DNA of 64,000 nt from Engraulis encrasicolus (lineage: Eukaryota; Chordata; Actinopteri; Clupeiformes; Engraulidae). Below the pieces are notes generated by a model. It ran no database searches. It saw nothing but the letters and a program-made list of their open reading frames with translations, and had not been told where the DNA came from. Position 1 is the stretch's first letter. Every line of letters begins with the position of its first letter. Location of the stretch: the NCBI RefSeq assembly GCF_034702125.1, contig NC_085865.1, positions 26,012,567 to 26,076,566 on the forward strand, read 5' to 3'. Positions 1 through 20,162 of the stretch are shown here, piece after piece. The translations under genes were made by a program, and so were the position numbers.

Positions 1-261
1 ACCACAACACTCTTATATTACCTATATTTGTATAGCCTGTGTTGATTCTTAGTTTGAATTTTACAGTGGCAATATCATCCAGAATATGTGTCCTTGCATT
101 TAAATTCGCCAACAAATTATCTGCACCAACTGATGACTCTGGGTCTGACTCTTTCTTACTTGATCTCAATCCCTTTGTCTGAATAGATGCCATTGGAAAT
201 ATTGTGCATATTTCTCATGGTTTTTGAAAAAGCATTTTTTTTTAACCCTGATCCATCTTAC

Positions 262-417
262 TTGATCTCTGTGTCTTCATAGTTCTTCTCGGAGAGCTGG
301 ATTCTCAGGGCCATCTGCTTGCGAGCGAGAGAGGCGGCACACACCGAGGCGGCCTGGGTGTCACCTGCCTCTATGGCACGGGTCAACTCCACACACATCT
401 CCTCTGAAGATGAGACG

Positions 418-468
<51 letters not shown>

Positions 469-604
469 TAGAATGACTCTTTATAAAGCCCTATTTGACT
501 ACGAATGTAACTTCAGCTAATGGTTTGGCACCGAGGCGGCCTGGGTGTCACCTGCCTCTATGGCACGGGTCAACTCCACACACATCTCCTCTGAAGATGA
601 GACG

Positions 605-666
<62 letters not shown>

Positions 667-769
667 TTAGAATGACTCTTTATAAAGCCCTATTTGACTA
701 CGAATGTAACTTCAGCTAATGGTTTGGCAAAACGAGTATTTTGTCACACCAATAAAGCTCTGAAGAATT

Positions 770-820
<51 letters not shown>

Positions 821-3109
821 AAACAGGCAAACATTTAATACAAAAGATATTACACACGGTCCAAGCATTGAAAATTCAGTGCAATAGTGTCCAATACCAA
901 TGTGGTATAGACGGCTAATAGAAATGTCTGGTATGCAACACACCATTAGATCAAACAGTCTGTGTGAAACGAAGAGTCCCTTACCTGTGCTGGGTAAAGA
1001 TAGTGAGGTTGGGTTGGGTTCTAGAGGTTCCAGGGCCAGCTGCCCATCTGCTTGAGACGTGCCGTCTGCCACGACTAAAAGAGCAAAGTCAAAATGTCAA
1101 CAGCATTTTCTCATGACAGAAAGTGCAGAGGGTCGAAAACATGCAGCCCATGGTCATTGGAGTCTATGTTTCCCCCTCTGCCATTTGCTAATTCTCTCTG
1201 ACAACGGACAAGGACTCTAAAGGGCACCAATGACTGTATACTGAGTGGAGATCTGGGGAGCCCATAGACAGATTTTTACTTTCTGAACTCATAATTTGCA
1301 CCTCTGCAGTATACAGTCAGTGAGTAGTAAGTGAAGTTTTATCAATAAAGCACATTTAAGAACAGTGCAAAACTATGTGCATGCATACACAATTCACAGT
1401 CAGAGACACATTTGATCCTTTAACTTGAATTCAGACCCTCACCAGTGAGGATGGGTGTGTACTCGTCCGCACTATTTTGCCACACGGGGCTCAAACCTGC
1501 AACCTGTTTATGACAGTTTGGCATGGGAGGCACAAGTACCACTGACCTAAGGTCTACTCTAGGTCAATAGCTCAACGCTACCACATCTGAATGAGGCTTT
1601 GGGAGGGAGGTTTACTAACGTTCTACCGCCAAAAGCTGTTAGTTGACATTTGTTACATGCACACCATCACTATTACTACCAAGCATGGCGACTAACCTCG
1701 ATGGGCCTCCCTAAGCGAGGACATCACCACTGTGGCCCACTCCTGGGCCTCTCGCTCGCAACGAAAGTTGAATGTGATGCGGTCGTTTGGGGGCGTCACC
1801 AGGCTCAGCTCGTGACATCGGGGCGACTTCACCTCGTAACGGACAGCCCTGAGGTCAAACTCTGCAATGGACTGAGGGAAGGGAAAGACAAGAGAAAAGT
1901 AGTTACTAGGACATCATGGTTACAGTTTATTAGCAGTGTTTCCCATACATTGAGGAAACTATGGCGGCCCGCCATAGTTTAAATTTGGCCGCCATAGTTT
2001 CCGAAAATTTAAAAAAAATAAAAAAAAAAAAATAAAATTTTTTTTTTTTTTTACTTTTTTTTTTTTTTTTTTTTTTTTTACGATTTCCGTGTTTGTTAAA
2101 AGCGATTTCAATTACGATTTCCTTCGCATTTTCCTCCTGGAGTAAATACATCCTATAGAGAAAACCACAAGTGCTTGAAAGAGAGAGGGATCAAAAGCCT
2201 TGTCAAGTTGTTGTAGTTAACTTGGGTTTGGGAGCAATAAAAAAAAAACCTTCCGAGAAGGGACAGTTGGGATGAGTTTACTAACACTCCCCAGGCTTTG
2301 TTTTACAGTTGTAATGAGTTAGGTGACAGGCCTTCATTGACAAGGCAGAGGAGACATCGGGCTGCATATAGAAATGAATGTGTAATGAATGTGAATATAG
2401 ACATAAATGTGTAATATGTTGTTCAGCCCTTTTAATGGGAGGAATTTTGAAAAACTGGCCCTGTGACCAGCACCCCTCATGTAGAATGTGTACGCCTATG
2501 TGTGTGTGGGGGAAAGGCATAGCCTACCCTCTTAGACCCTTTTTGTTTATGCGTTAACAATTTCACAGCAATCTTAAATTCTTATCTCTGCTCCTATTTT
2601 GTTTTATTATTTTTTTCATTACATAGACCCCTGCATGTGTATTATGTAGCCTTATTTCTCAAAATATAAATGGCTGAAATGTAGGCGTAGGCCTATAGTT
2701 TCTCCATGCGCCAATGTCATACTGTACTCATTGTTTAGTAGGGATGGTACAAACCGCACCGAAAACTGAAACCGTACAATTCACACACATACCGAACCGA
2801 ACCGTGCAATCCGTCGCAAACCGCAATTCATGTGCTGCCCAGAAAAATATGTAAAACAGACATTCTAGGAGTATCTTATCCAGTCTCTCTGATTAAAACA
2901 TTAGCGTATAAGACCAATCAGAGGATGACACAATTAAAATCACACCATTTTCAAATTATAACCGTAGAGAACCGAAAACCGTGACCTTGACACCGTGATA
3001 TGAACCGAACCGTGAATTTTGTGAACAGTACCACCCCTATTGTTTAGCCATTTTGCATTTACACTGCGTTAATACCACCCCCCCAGCCCCCCCCCCCCCC
3101 CCCCCCCCA

Positions 3110-3140
<31 letters not shown>

Positions 3141-4620
3141 ATGAAAAAAGGTCAGTGAAAAGACCCCCCCCCACAAAAAAAATCCCGGCTGCCCCCATAG
3201 TTTCCAAAATTTCTGTGGGAAACACTGATTAGTGATGTGTCGGTCGCGATAGAGCCGGTGCTAGCTCTCTGAACAGAACGACAGGAACCGGCTCCACAAT
3301 GGACGCCGTTTTGGGAACAGAATTTTTACTGTTTTGTTGTTGTTGTTTTTGTTCTTATGTGCCTCACTGTTTCTCCCCTTCCCTCTTGTTGCTCATATGC
3401 TATGCAATTTCCCAGAGCCAGTGACCTTTCAATTACAATTACGAAGAGTTGGCAAGAAAACACTGGGGGGGAAAAAGTCTCATTTTTTGTGTGCGAAGAC
3501 AGCCAAGGATCTCGGAACTGGATCTCAGAAAAGAGACGAAACCCCCATCACTATTACAGGGTATTACATGGTATGGGTGTGCCAAAAGTCAATGTTGTTG
3601 AAAATCATCATTTTAGACTGACTTAATCACTGTATTTGAATGTGTAACTCACTGGTGGACTGTCAGTGAGATATTAGTGCTGCTAGGCCTTCTACTAGCC
3701 TACTTTGCCTTTGTCATGAACATGACCTCGCCATCTCACTGCAGCCTAATAACATACTGGCTGAGTTCTCTAACGTACATGAAGTGGTTTAGACTACATT
3801 CATCTGACAGTAGCCTACATTAACCCTTTAGTGAGGGAGAGAGAGAGAGCTGGTAGCCATTTTCAAAACAGTGTAGGTTTGCTGTGTGATCATAACCAGG
3901 GGCGCTGACAGCTTTGGCTGGGCCCAGGACAAATACATTCAATGTAATTAGGACCCAATTGTGGGCCCCCATATTTCCCAGGGCCCGGGACAACTGACCC
4001 CTTTGTCCCCCCTTGTCGGCGTCCCTGATCATAACCCTTGGTCATTCGTTGCATGATCCCCAATCACCTTTGCACCTACTCTAGAACATCACAGGTAGAT
4101 CAGACGAGAAACTGTAAGCCATCATACTTTACTATCCTCCCTTGGTAACACTGGTAATAATAAAAACAACACGTGACTGTAACCGTACACTTCACGGGCT
4201 ATCATTCTTTAAAATGCAAGCAGTAACATCATAAATACATTAATTACACGCCAAATGATAAACAAGTTGTTAAGGGAAAGCGTCTTCATGCATTTTGTCA
4301 CCATTTCGCATCAAACTGTGACATTTAACAAAGTGAATGTGATTTATTCCTACCACACTGCGACCAGCGGTTCCGCTAGCGTCCCTTAACGTCAGGCGGA
4401 ATTCCCCTGCTTTCCCCGGGTCCATGCTCAGCTGAAGCCGAAGAGACTCATCGCCTGCCCCTGGAAGACACAGCGGTCGTATACCAGAGTGGCATACTGA
4501 CACCCTCACCGACATCAACACAGTGTTACAACCGGATTGTGAGGCTCCATACCCGGGTAGAGAGGCAGACGGAGCTGCTGGGGTTTGGGTGTGAGTCCAC
4601 CCGCCTGAGCTCAGCGACAT
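262..4620 (-). CDS. sharpin: Sharpin (SHANK-associated RH domain interactor), 5' part of gene
   Basis: SHARPIN is a subunit of the linear ubiquitin ligase complex LUBAC (with HOIP and HOIL-1) that promotes NF-kB signalling and limits cell death. Four coding exons are visible on the minus strand: 4620-4354 (ATG at 4620, 89 codons, phase 0), 1871-1697, 1074-985 and 403-262. All have AG/GT boundaries and their phases join correctly. Exon 1 contains [18 protein letters not shown] and exon 2 contains [16 protein letters not shown] and EAQEWATVV; these align with the N-terminal PH-like dimerisation domain of human SHARPIN. Exon 4 encodes [15 protein letters not shown], matching the segment before the ubiquitin-like domain. 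About 224 codons are present. The UBL and NZF zinc-finger exons must lie left of position 1. The gene is head-to-head with maf1, the same order as in human. Recognition is by recalled similarity; confidence is high because all four exons match in order. Confidence 0.88.
342..729. repeat. Tandem duplication of the sharpin exon-4 acceptor segment
   Basis: Two copies lie side by side: 342-528 (187 bp) and 529-729 (longer only because its GA tract is expanded). Each holds, on the minus strand, a GA/CT tract, the acceptor ending TCATCTTCAG and the first 62 bases of exon 4. The real exon runs on past 342. The copy breaks off at 529 and lies upstream of the real exon in the sense of transcription, with its copied acceptor next to 590. 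A third GA tract follows at 773-818. Confidence 0.85.
1440..1655 (-). repeat. tRNA-like SINE/MITE repeat, TGTAACGGAGG family (partial)
   Basis: Read on the minus strand this piece contains AGAACGTTAGTAAACCTCCC, then GCCTCCCATGCCAAACTG and GGTTGCAGGTTTGAGCCCC. These words are shared with copies near 5936-6405, 6944-7315, 49422-49675 and 49925-50100. It lies in sharpin intron 2. Confidence 0.65.
1934..3227. mobile_element. hAT-type DNA element in sharpin intron 1, with nested insertion
   Basis: The ends are inverted: CAGTGTTTCCCATACA on the left and TGTGGGAAACACTG on the right, a terminus typical of fish hAT elements. Only the five bases ATTAG repeat at both borders, so the expected 8-bp duplication is not clear. 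Inside are an A/T-rich run (about 2008-2080), a second hAT element (2739-3039) and a long C run (about 3075-3138). No transposase reading frame was seen, so it is non-autonomous. Confidence 0.65.
2731..3047. mobile_element. Nested hAT MITE with perfect 8-bp target duplication
   Basis: The element 2739-3039 (301 bp) starts TAGGGATGGTAC and ends GTACCACCCCTA. It is flanked on both sides by the 8-bp direct repeat TTGTTTAG (2731-2738 and 3040-3047). The interior is rich in ACCGAACCG and CCGTGA words, as in many fish hAT MITEs. It interrupts the larger hAT element and is therefore younger. Confidence 0.85.
3889..4035. mobile_element. CAGGG...CCCTG hAT MITE with perfect 8-bp target duplication
   Basis: The element 3897-4027 begins CAGGGGCGCTGACAGC and ends GTCGGCGTCCCTG. 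The 8-bp repeat ATCATAAC flanks it exactly (3889-3896 and 4028-4035). Relatives occur at 48285-48385, 58108-58257 and 62638-62793, with a fragment near 7560-7655. The internal words GGCTGGGCCC and GGGCCCGGGACAA are diagnostic of the family. Confidence 0.8.
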
Positions 4621-5330
4621 TTCGCTGATGTCTTCAGGCGGGGTTTACGGTCAAAAGACACACAGCGGTTGTATATTGTCCGTCGTGGTACTGCCACAAG
4701 AAACCTGGCGTATATTTACCAATAACCTTCGTGTAAAATTCCCAACTTCATCGTTCTGCATAGATGTACCTTGCTAGCTCATGCTAACAACAACGTAGTC
4801 ACAACAGGAAGCGCGTACGCGCTGTAAACTCTCCTGTGAAACGTTGCGCCTCCAACGTTGGATCCGAGTGTTGAAATGTGCTGGAGGGCAACACTCTGGC
4901 TTCTACCCCGGTCAGAGGACACCGAGGGGATGTCCAACTTCATTTTGCCATAAAGTGCACGATGAGTCATCATGAGATCAGCAAGTATCTACAAAGTGGC
5001 AGGGTTTCGTTTAATCTGTAAATACCTTTAAACATAATAATAATTGGCTAATAATAATAATAATAATAATTGGCTAATAATAATAATAATAATAGCCTAA
5101 TAATGATAATAATAATAACAATAATAATAATAAGAAACATGATATGTAGTAACATAATAATGAAATAATATTATTATTAATAATACTTTGGTACGCCTTT
5201 CTAAACACTCAAGGACACTATCATAGGCGAACATTAAAAGTCATCAATAAAAACATACTCCTGAGCAGCACAGTATCACATAAAAATGATTATTATCATT
5301 AGCCTAGTTTTCGCAAGTGGTCAGCAAGTG
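4621..5330. promoter_or_regulatory. sharpin 5' flank and AAT-rich spacer
   Basis: About 350 bases upstream of the sharpin ATG are not repeat-like and should hold its 5' UTR and promoter; no TATA box was recognised. From about 5034 to 5190 the sequence is a degenerate TAA trinucleotide repeat containing the word ATTGGCTAATAA twice. No gene was seen. Confidence 0.4.
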
Positions 5331-5560
5331 GTCCTGGTTGACCTTACTGTCCCCTGGGAAGACCAAATGGAGGAGGCCTAGGCCCAAATATGCAGAGATA
5401 GTGGCGGAATGCCAGAGCAACGGCTGGAAAGCTTGCTGTTAGCCACTGGAGGTTGGGTGCCAGGGCTTTGCGGGTCAATCACTAGCTATCCCGCACTCTC
5501 AAACTGCTTGGAGAAAGCAGAAGAGCCATCAAAACTATCAGGCTAGGGAGAAGGCCTCAA
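5330..5560 (+). pseudogene. Fossil fragment of a non-LTR retroelement polyprotein
   Basis: Three broken frames read in order VVLVDLTVPWEDQMEEA, then RPKYAEIVAECQSNGWKACC, then PLEVGCQGFAGQSL. These match a conserved stretch found in fish LINE-type reverse transcriptase polyproteins (pattern LTVPWED...KYAEL..EC...GW...EVGC.GF.GQSL). Stops and frame shifts separate the pieces, so this is a dead relic. The exact LINE clade is not certain. Confidence 0.6.
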
Positions 5561-5935
5561 GGTGACTAAGGGATGGGGTTCGTAACTGATGATGTGTCCA
5601 AGTGGCGGTGTATTGAAAAACTGTTACATTATTATTAGGCCTACACTAATTACATTAATGAATACGATAATTAGGCCTAAATAAAAAAAGAAAGGAATGA
5701 GAAATTTAACAGTGCAATGAAAGTGAAATTCTAACTGGAACAGATTTTTGAGTCTGGTTTTGAAGAGGGGAAGAGAGGTAATGTTACGGATGTCAGGGGG
5801 GATAAGGAGCACTTTGTTCCCCGTGGAGGCGAGCAGACAGACCAGTGAGGAGCATGGAGGAATACGGTCTGGGACAGTGAGAAGGAGTAATGTGGAGAAG
5901 ATCAAACTGGGAGGTGCAAGGTCGTGGGTGGCCCA

Positions 5936-6405
5936 TGTAACGGAGGCTAACTAGCACAGAGTTGGCGTAGAACGTTGGTAAACCTCCCTCCGATAGCCTC
6001 ATACAGTCTCGTGCCGTTGGGCCGAGAGACTAGTTTCTTGGCCCAGCGGTATCGTACTGTGTCTCCCATTGCCGAACCGTTGTAGTTGACGAGGTCGCAC
6101 GTTCGATCCCCGAGGGGGGTGAACAGGTGCAAGATGACCTCCGTCACAGTGGTGCCGTGACCCGGATGGGAGTGAGGTTTAAGGGGGAGAGTGTAACGGA
6201 GGCTAACTAGCACAGAGTTGGCGTAGAACGTTGGTAAACCTCCCTCCGATAGCCTCATACAGTCTCGTGCCGTTGGGCCGAGAGACTAGTCTCTTGGCCC
6301 AGCGGTATCGTACTGTGTCTCCCATTGCCGAACCGTTGTAGTTGACGAGGTCGCACGTTCGATCCCCGAGGGGGGTGAACAGGTGCAAGATGACCTCCGT
6401 CACAC
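5936..6405 (+). repeat. Tandem pair of TGTAACGGAGG tRNA-like repeats
   Basis: Unit 1 is 5936-6191 (256 bp). Unit 2 is 6192-6405 and lacks the last 42 bases. Over about 210 shared bases I see a single difference (ACTAGTTTC versus ACTAGTCTC), so the duplication is recent. Each unit opens TGTAACGGAGGC and has a near-inverted ACCTCCGTCAC downstream. The middle resembles a tRNA promoter: A-box-like TTGGCCCAGCGGT and B-box-like CACGTTCGATCCCC. Confidence 0.75.
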
Positions 6406-6468
6406 CCAGAAGGTGTGAAGCAGGATTTTGAAATTGATTCTGGATTTCAGGGATTTCAGTATACCCAC

Positions 6469-6818
6469 TTAAAGGGGTATGCCACTATTTTGGGGCTTAA
6501 TACAGTTAAAATCGTTGGCTGGGGTTTATAAAGGTGGTAAAGTGTCTTATTTTTCATGTTAAGCGTTGTCTTGCTGTAAGACAAGTTAAAAGAGGGAATA
6601 TGTCGCTAAGCTAGTGAAAGTCAATGTATCCGTGTAGCATAGTAGCATGCTACATGGATACATTGACTTTCACTAGCTTAGCGACATATTCCCTCTTTTA
6701 ACTTGTCTTACAGCAAGACAACGGCTTACATGAAAAATAAAACACTTTACCACCTTTATAAACCCCAGCCGACGATTTTAACTGTATTAAGCCCCAAAAT
6801 AGTGGCATACCCCTTTAA
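6469..6818. mobile_element. Palindromic MITE flanked by TTAA (copy 1)
   Basis: The element 6473-6814 (342 bp) starts AGGGGTATGCCACTATTTTG and ends with its inverse. It is almost one long inverted repeat, the arms meeting near 6640 around ATAGTAGCATGCTA. TTAA flanks it at 6469-6472 and 6815-6818, the target preferred by piggyBac-type transposases. A second copy is at 47580-47898. Confidence 0.8.
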
Positions 6819-6943
6819 AATTGATTGATCCATTGTTTTGAATAGCACAAATATATACAGTAGCCACTTCTAAAAATCTCAAATATACAGTATACCCACC
6901 ATAAAAAAGTAGACTACACCACTGGTGAAGATGTTGTAGTGGG

Positions 6944-7315
6944 TGTAACGGAGGTCAACTAGCAGAGTGTGGCAAGGAACGAGTAAACCTCCCTCCCGAA
7001 GCCTCATCGGTAGCGCTGGGCTATCAGACTGGTCCTTAGCTCAGTGGTATTGTGTTGTGCATCCCATGCCGAACTGCTGCATTGACGTGGACGTGGACAT
7101 TCAAGACCCCAAGGGACAGCCTGCGCGGGATCACCTTAGTCCTTATACTGATGCCGTTGACCCGGGATGAGAGTGAGGTTTCGGTAGCACTGGGCAGCTC
7201 CTTTAGTTCAGTGATATCGTGCTGTGCCTCCCATGCCCAAACCGATGCGTTGACAAGGAGGTGGTGAGTTCGAAACCCCGAGGGGATGGAGTGCGCCGGA
7301 ACACCTCAGTTACAT
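6944..7315 (+). repeat. Diverged double copy of the TGTAACGGAGG tRNA-like repeat
   Basis: It begins TGTAACGGAGGTCAACTAGC. Two tRNA-like cores follow: CCTTAGCTCAGTGGTATTG near 7043 and CCTTTAGTTCAGTGATATCG near 7200. The second has the B-box-like TGAGTTCGAAACCCCG. Family words such as GTAAACCTCCCTCCCGAAGC and TGCCTCCCATGCC are present. Confidence 0.65.
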
Positions 7316-8400
7316 GGGGTAAAGTGGTGAAATTAAGGGGTTTTGGTAATGATGCAGCCAGTTGTTCTGGACCAATTGGGATTTGTGGAGGGATTAACAA
7401 CCATCTGCGTGGAAACCAGGTTATGATTTATGAGGAAGACCAAAGAAATGGGGTTATCATTAGGACCTGACATTATTTTTTTGCTCACAGGCCACAATGG
7501 CTAGTGGTTTTCCAGAGTCAGTGGCCATTCAGCCTCTCTACTAACCACAGTTTTGTTTTTCAGTATTTTCTTTACCATGATACATCATGGGGGCTTTCAG
7601 ATGACCTTGTCCTGGGTCTGGGCAAAGCTGTCCACGGCCCTGCAACAGAGTACAGGTGGGCGAGTAAGTCTGGTGGTTGGAGAATTTTGCCAAACAGGAC
7701 TTGCCTTCATTGGAGTAGATGAGAACAGGGTAGTCTGATCAAGTGTGCCTGGTCGTCTTGACCAAACTCAGTGTGAGATTGGTTCCATATTAGTTAATGC
7801 AATTTATAATTTGGCAATGCTGCCACAGAAATATGTCACGGTTGGGCTTTCATATCAAGTCAGAACTATTAGACTGTTGATGCCAATTTCACCTGGAGTC
7901 TATATCAATTATATTACGGGCCTGTTAGACTAGGCTACATCTGTTGGGTGTTGCACAAGGTTTTTATTTTTTTAAATCATAACAAGTTACACTAAGTTTT
8001 ATGGTAGTATTGTTTTATTGTAGGCTAGGGTACAGTTGTTATAGGCCTATATTCATGCATCTATTAGGCTATGTGTACTTCTGGTCTATGTAAGATGGCA
8101 ATTAAGGTTTTTTTGTATTCTACTGTATTCTATCACAACAACTGATCTGTGAGATTGCACTCATAGTTATTAAATAACAGATGGTTTCCTTTCCTTGTTT
8201 TTCTTCTATCACCTCCTCTGGTTACACACACTAGGGCCTAATTTGTTTGAGACTAAAGCATATGCATGCATTCAAAATCATACTGACATAGATTCTGACA
8301 TGTTTGTTTTTCAATATTTTCAAGATCTTTTTGAGATAAATAAATATAATTGTTAATAGACATAAATAGAACACACATTTGTTGCTTGTAGGATTGAAAT
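7316..8400. other. Intergenic stretch without a recognised gene
   Basis: Between the repeats and the maf1 promoter region I find no conserved coding pattern. Near 7560-7655 there is a reverse-oriented fragment related to the CAGGG...CCCTG MITE (GTCCTGGGTCTGGGCAAAGC ... GGCCCTG). The rest is AT-rich unique-looking sequence. Confidence 0.4.
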
Positions 8401-9034
8401 ACTTGGCAACCAATGGTGACATCGCATTTCTTTCCAGCCCCGTTCAGAGGGCGTGGCCTTTCACAATGGAAATTTGTGCTATCAACATTGGTAGGCGGGG
8501 TGTATTCGCATCAAGACCTAGCTCTGTTAAATCGCCATTTCCTAACGCTTCAAGGTACAAACAGTAAGCAGATTAATTTCGCAGTTATTACAAAACAACA
8601 TTAAGGACCCGTCGATCAAGTCGCTGAATTAATCTGCGACTGTGATCTGTTTTTGGACCAATCTTTACCAAACGCAAATCGGGGATGCTGCAATTGGAGT
8701 CTGTGATCCACAAACCATCGTCGGATTTAATGTCTCATTTAATCACTAAAAGCAGTTTTTCGATAAATTCGTTTAGAAGAAGTCATTTTCGACCGAGCCA
8801 TTTCGCAAGATGCTAAATTGTACCAGAAATATTTTCGATTGTTGATATTTTTGCTCGACCCACAGTAGCTCAGAGGATCCAACGGAGGCTAACTGAAAAC
8901 GACAACAACAACCACATCAGCTGTGTTTTGTCAGAACTTGGGAAAATACCACACTGATTTTGAAGCCTACTACATTCAGTAGTTAATATTTTACGAAGCT
9001 TTTGGTTGAATATCCACACAAAGAAACGTCAAAG
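8401..9034 (+). promoter_or_regulatory. maf1: maf1 promoter region and probable non-coding first exon
   Basis: A good donor (CAAAG followed by GTAAGA) sits at 9034/9035, 570 bases upstream of the maf1 start codon. The ATG-bearing exon opens directly after an acceptor at 9606, so an upstream 5' UTR exon is required and this is the natural candidate. Its 5' end cannot be placed; the sequence from about 8400 (GGCGTGGCC near 8450) may hold the promoter. Confidence 0.45.
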
Positions 9035-9606
9035 GTAAGAAATCGATGCTTAACTGTCTCTGTTAGTTAGGCTACAATAACAAGTCAGCCCAATTCTTCA
9101 GGACTGATAGATGGTCGACAAAACCATTTAATCGCTAACCATCAACGCTTTCTCTTTTACATCGTTTCAAGTCAAACCAATGGTCGGTTTATCTGTGAAA
9201 CGCTGCATACTTTTGGTTTGTCTAAACAAGGAAATCACCCAGATCAGGAAGGCTTTGACGCGAGTTATGAACAGTACGGGTGGGGGAGGGGATGGGTCCG
9301 ACGTAAGGATTGTTCCATTTATAAAATGTTTGAGTAAATTTGAGACATGTCAACCACTTTATGCTTGCTCCATAAAGCGCATTTTGTGAAGACTGTGATT
9401 GTACAGTATCGTGCACTGATGAATTTCGATTTGGGTCGATTACCTCACAGTGCATAGTCATGAAAAAAAAAACTTGAATTGGGGCTACTGTAACAGGAAG
9501 TTATCTTGCATGAACCTGTCTGCAAGTTCTGTGTGACGCATATCATTTATTGCACCACTAAAAACAGTGTTTTTCCATCCCTCCCAATGTCCCCAAACAC
9601 CACCAG

Positions 9607-18394
<8,788 letters not shown>

Positions 18395-19744
18395 AGCTTT
18401 CTCAGGGATGATGCTGAAGACTCAACTCTCCAAAGTCTTTTGCTCAAGGAGTCTACATCGTCGTGTACAACTTTCTTTATGCGTCTCTTCTCAGCTTGAC
18501 CATCTTTTTTTTTCCCTCGACGGATGAGTGAACTGCCATCTTTTTCTTTTTTGCCTGTGCTGAAGAGCCATCCGCTCATACATGTACTGTACATACTAAT
18601 GTGTACGAAGAATGAAAGGAGAAAATACTCCTGGATGTCAGTTCTCTTGTCCTTGGATTAGCTTGTGTTTAAAGACAGCCCTTCAGTTATGTTTTTATGG
18701 GCGTTTTGGTGTCTACATCAGCCTCCAATAAGACTGTTCTTCAAGCAAAGGATGAAGAGGATTTACATGTGTGAAGAAGAGAATCCATAGACTTTCACTA
18801 AAAGCTGGCTTTCTTTTATGTTGTAGTGTTGTCCTGGCTCTGGAAAGTAGGATGTTTTTTTTGTTTTTTTTTAAAGGCAGAGATGTTGTCCTCTACAGTG
18901 GCTAAACAACTCTTCACCAGCAACGAGGACAGCAAATGGGCCGCTCTCAACCAATGAGGAGAGGGAATGGGCCGCTCTCAACCAATCAGACTGAACTGAA
19001 ACTAGTGTGACCAGAGAGGTCACTGGGATTGGCCATGCTATCGCAAGTTTGCATTACCCATTGGTTTGTTTGTGTGTACGTGTGTCTGTTCACTTCTTAA
19101 CATTTCAGTTTTTAAGCCATGTTGGTTTGTGTGACGCTCATTTTGTAGCACTGAGCTGGTGTTAAACTCCAGCAATGTATCCCCAGTGAGTTTCCATGGC
19201 AACTTTCGTGGATTTGAACGCCTGTCATCAGCACAAGGAGGTGTTTTTTTCTGAATGTCAGCCAGGGCTAGTTTCTGTAACATTGAGTTCAAGAGACATT
19301 TCTCCACATCTTTAAAAATGTTTATGGCGTATGTGGAGAGCATGGATTAGTCGCAACCCTGTTGATGTAGACTAGTCTATCGTCTGATATACAGTAGTAA
19401 CATGTCTTATCCCAGTTTTAGTTCTTACGGAGTAAAGTGGCAAGATGTGTTGTGTTACGGTACCTAGATCCATGTCCCAGCATCACCTCCTCCTAGTGCA
19501 GCTTTGTTTATTCTCCCAGCATCCAAATTTACTGTAAGGCCTACCATAGTCCATTGTTTTGGGTCATTGGAGGCCACGGAATAAGGCACCTTTTTTTATT
19601 ATTAAAAAACAGTGTCATAGGAACTGTTTTATGTTGATTCGCTCATTTGACCTTTTACTGACACTGTTGTTTCCTTTTACTGACTTGCCCTGGCACAGGT
19701 GTCTTTTATTTACTCTCTTGGTGAATACTAGCCTATAAATAAAA
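18395..19744 (+). terminator. maf1: maf1 3' UTR and probable polyadenylation site
   Basis: About 1.35 kb of non-coding sequence follows the maf1 stop. AATAAA occurs within CCTATAAATAAAATATG near 19738-19743, just before a CA microsatellite, and is the best poly(A) signal. A small internal duplication of ATGGGCCGCTCTCAACCAAT lies at about 18937-18989. The assignment as one UTR is an inference. Confidence 0.5.
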
Positions 19745-19788
19745 TATGTGTTTTAGATTGTTTGTCGTGGTGTTGTCTTTGAGGTTGA

Positions 19789-19896
<108 letters not shown>

Positions 19897-20162
19897 TCAG
19901 AAAGTGCATGGTAGCTGTCCTCTGCACTGGTCTTTGACCAAACACACCTGAGACATTTGAAATGCTAGGTTATTATTGGCACCCATTACTAGTGGTGACA
20001 GAAGCATTTTAGATAGCACAGTTTGCCAGACAGATGTGAAGTGAAATTTCACTAAGTATCGCAGGTAGGATGGGCTATTCTGCTTTGTCATACACGCACA
20101 TCTGACTCAACTTTTGCCAGAACACACACACACACAGTACATGTACTAATGACATTGACTTT

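Noticed and set aside
1934..3227. Inverted hAT ends as an autonomous transposon
   Set aside because: No transposase-like frame; the interior is homopolymers and a nested MITE.
6001..6120. Possible true tRNA gene
   Set aside because: A- and B-box-like words exist, but no cloverleaf with paired acceptor stem could be drawn, and the unit is a multi-copy repeat.
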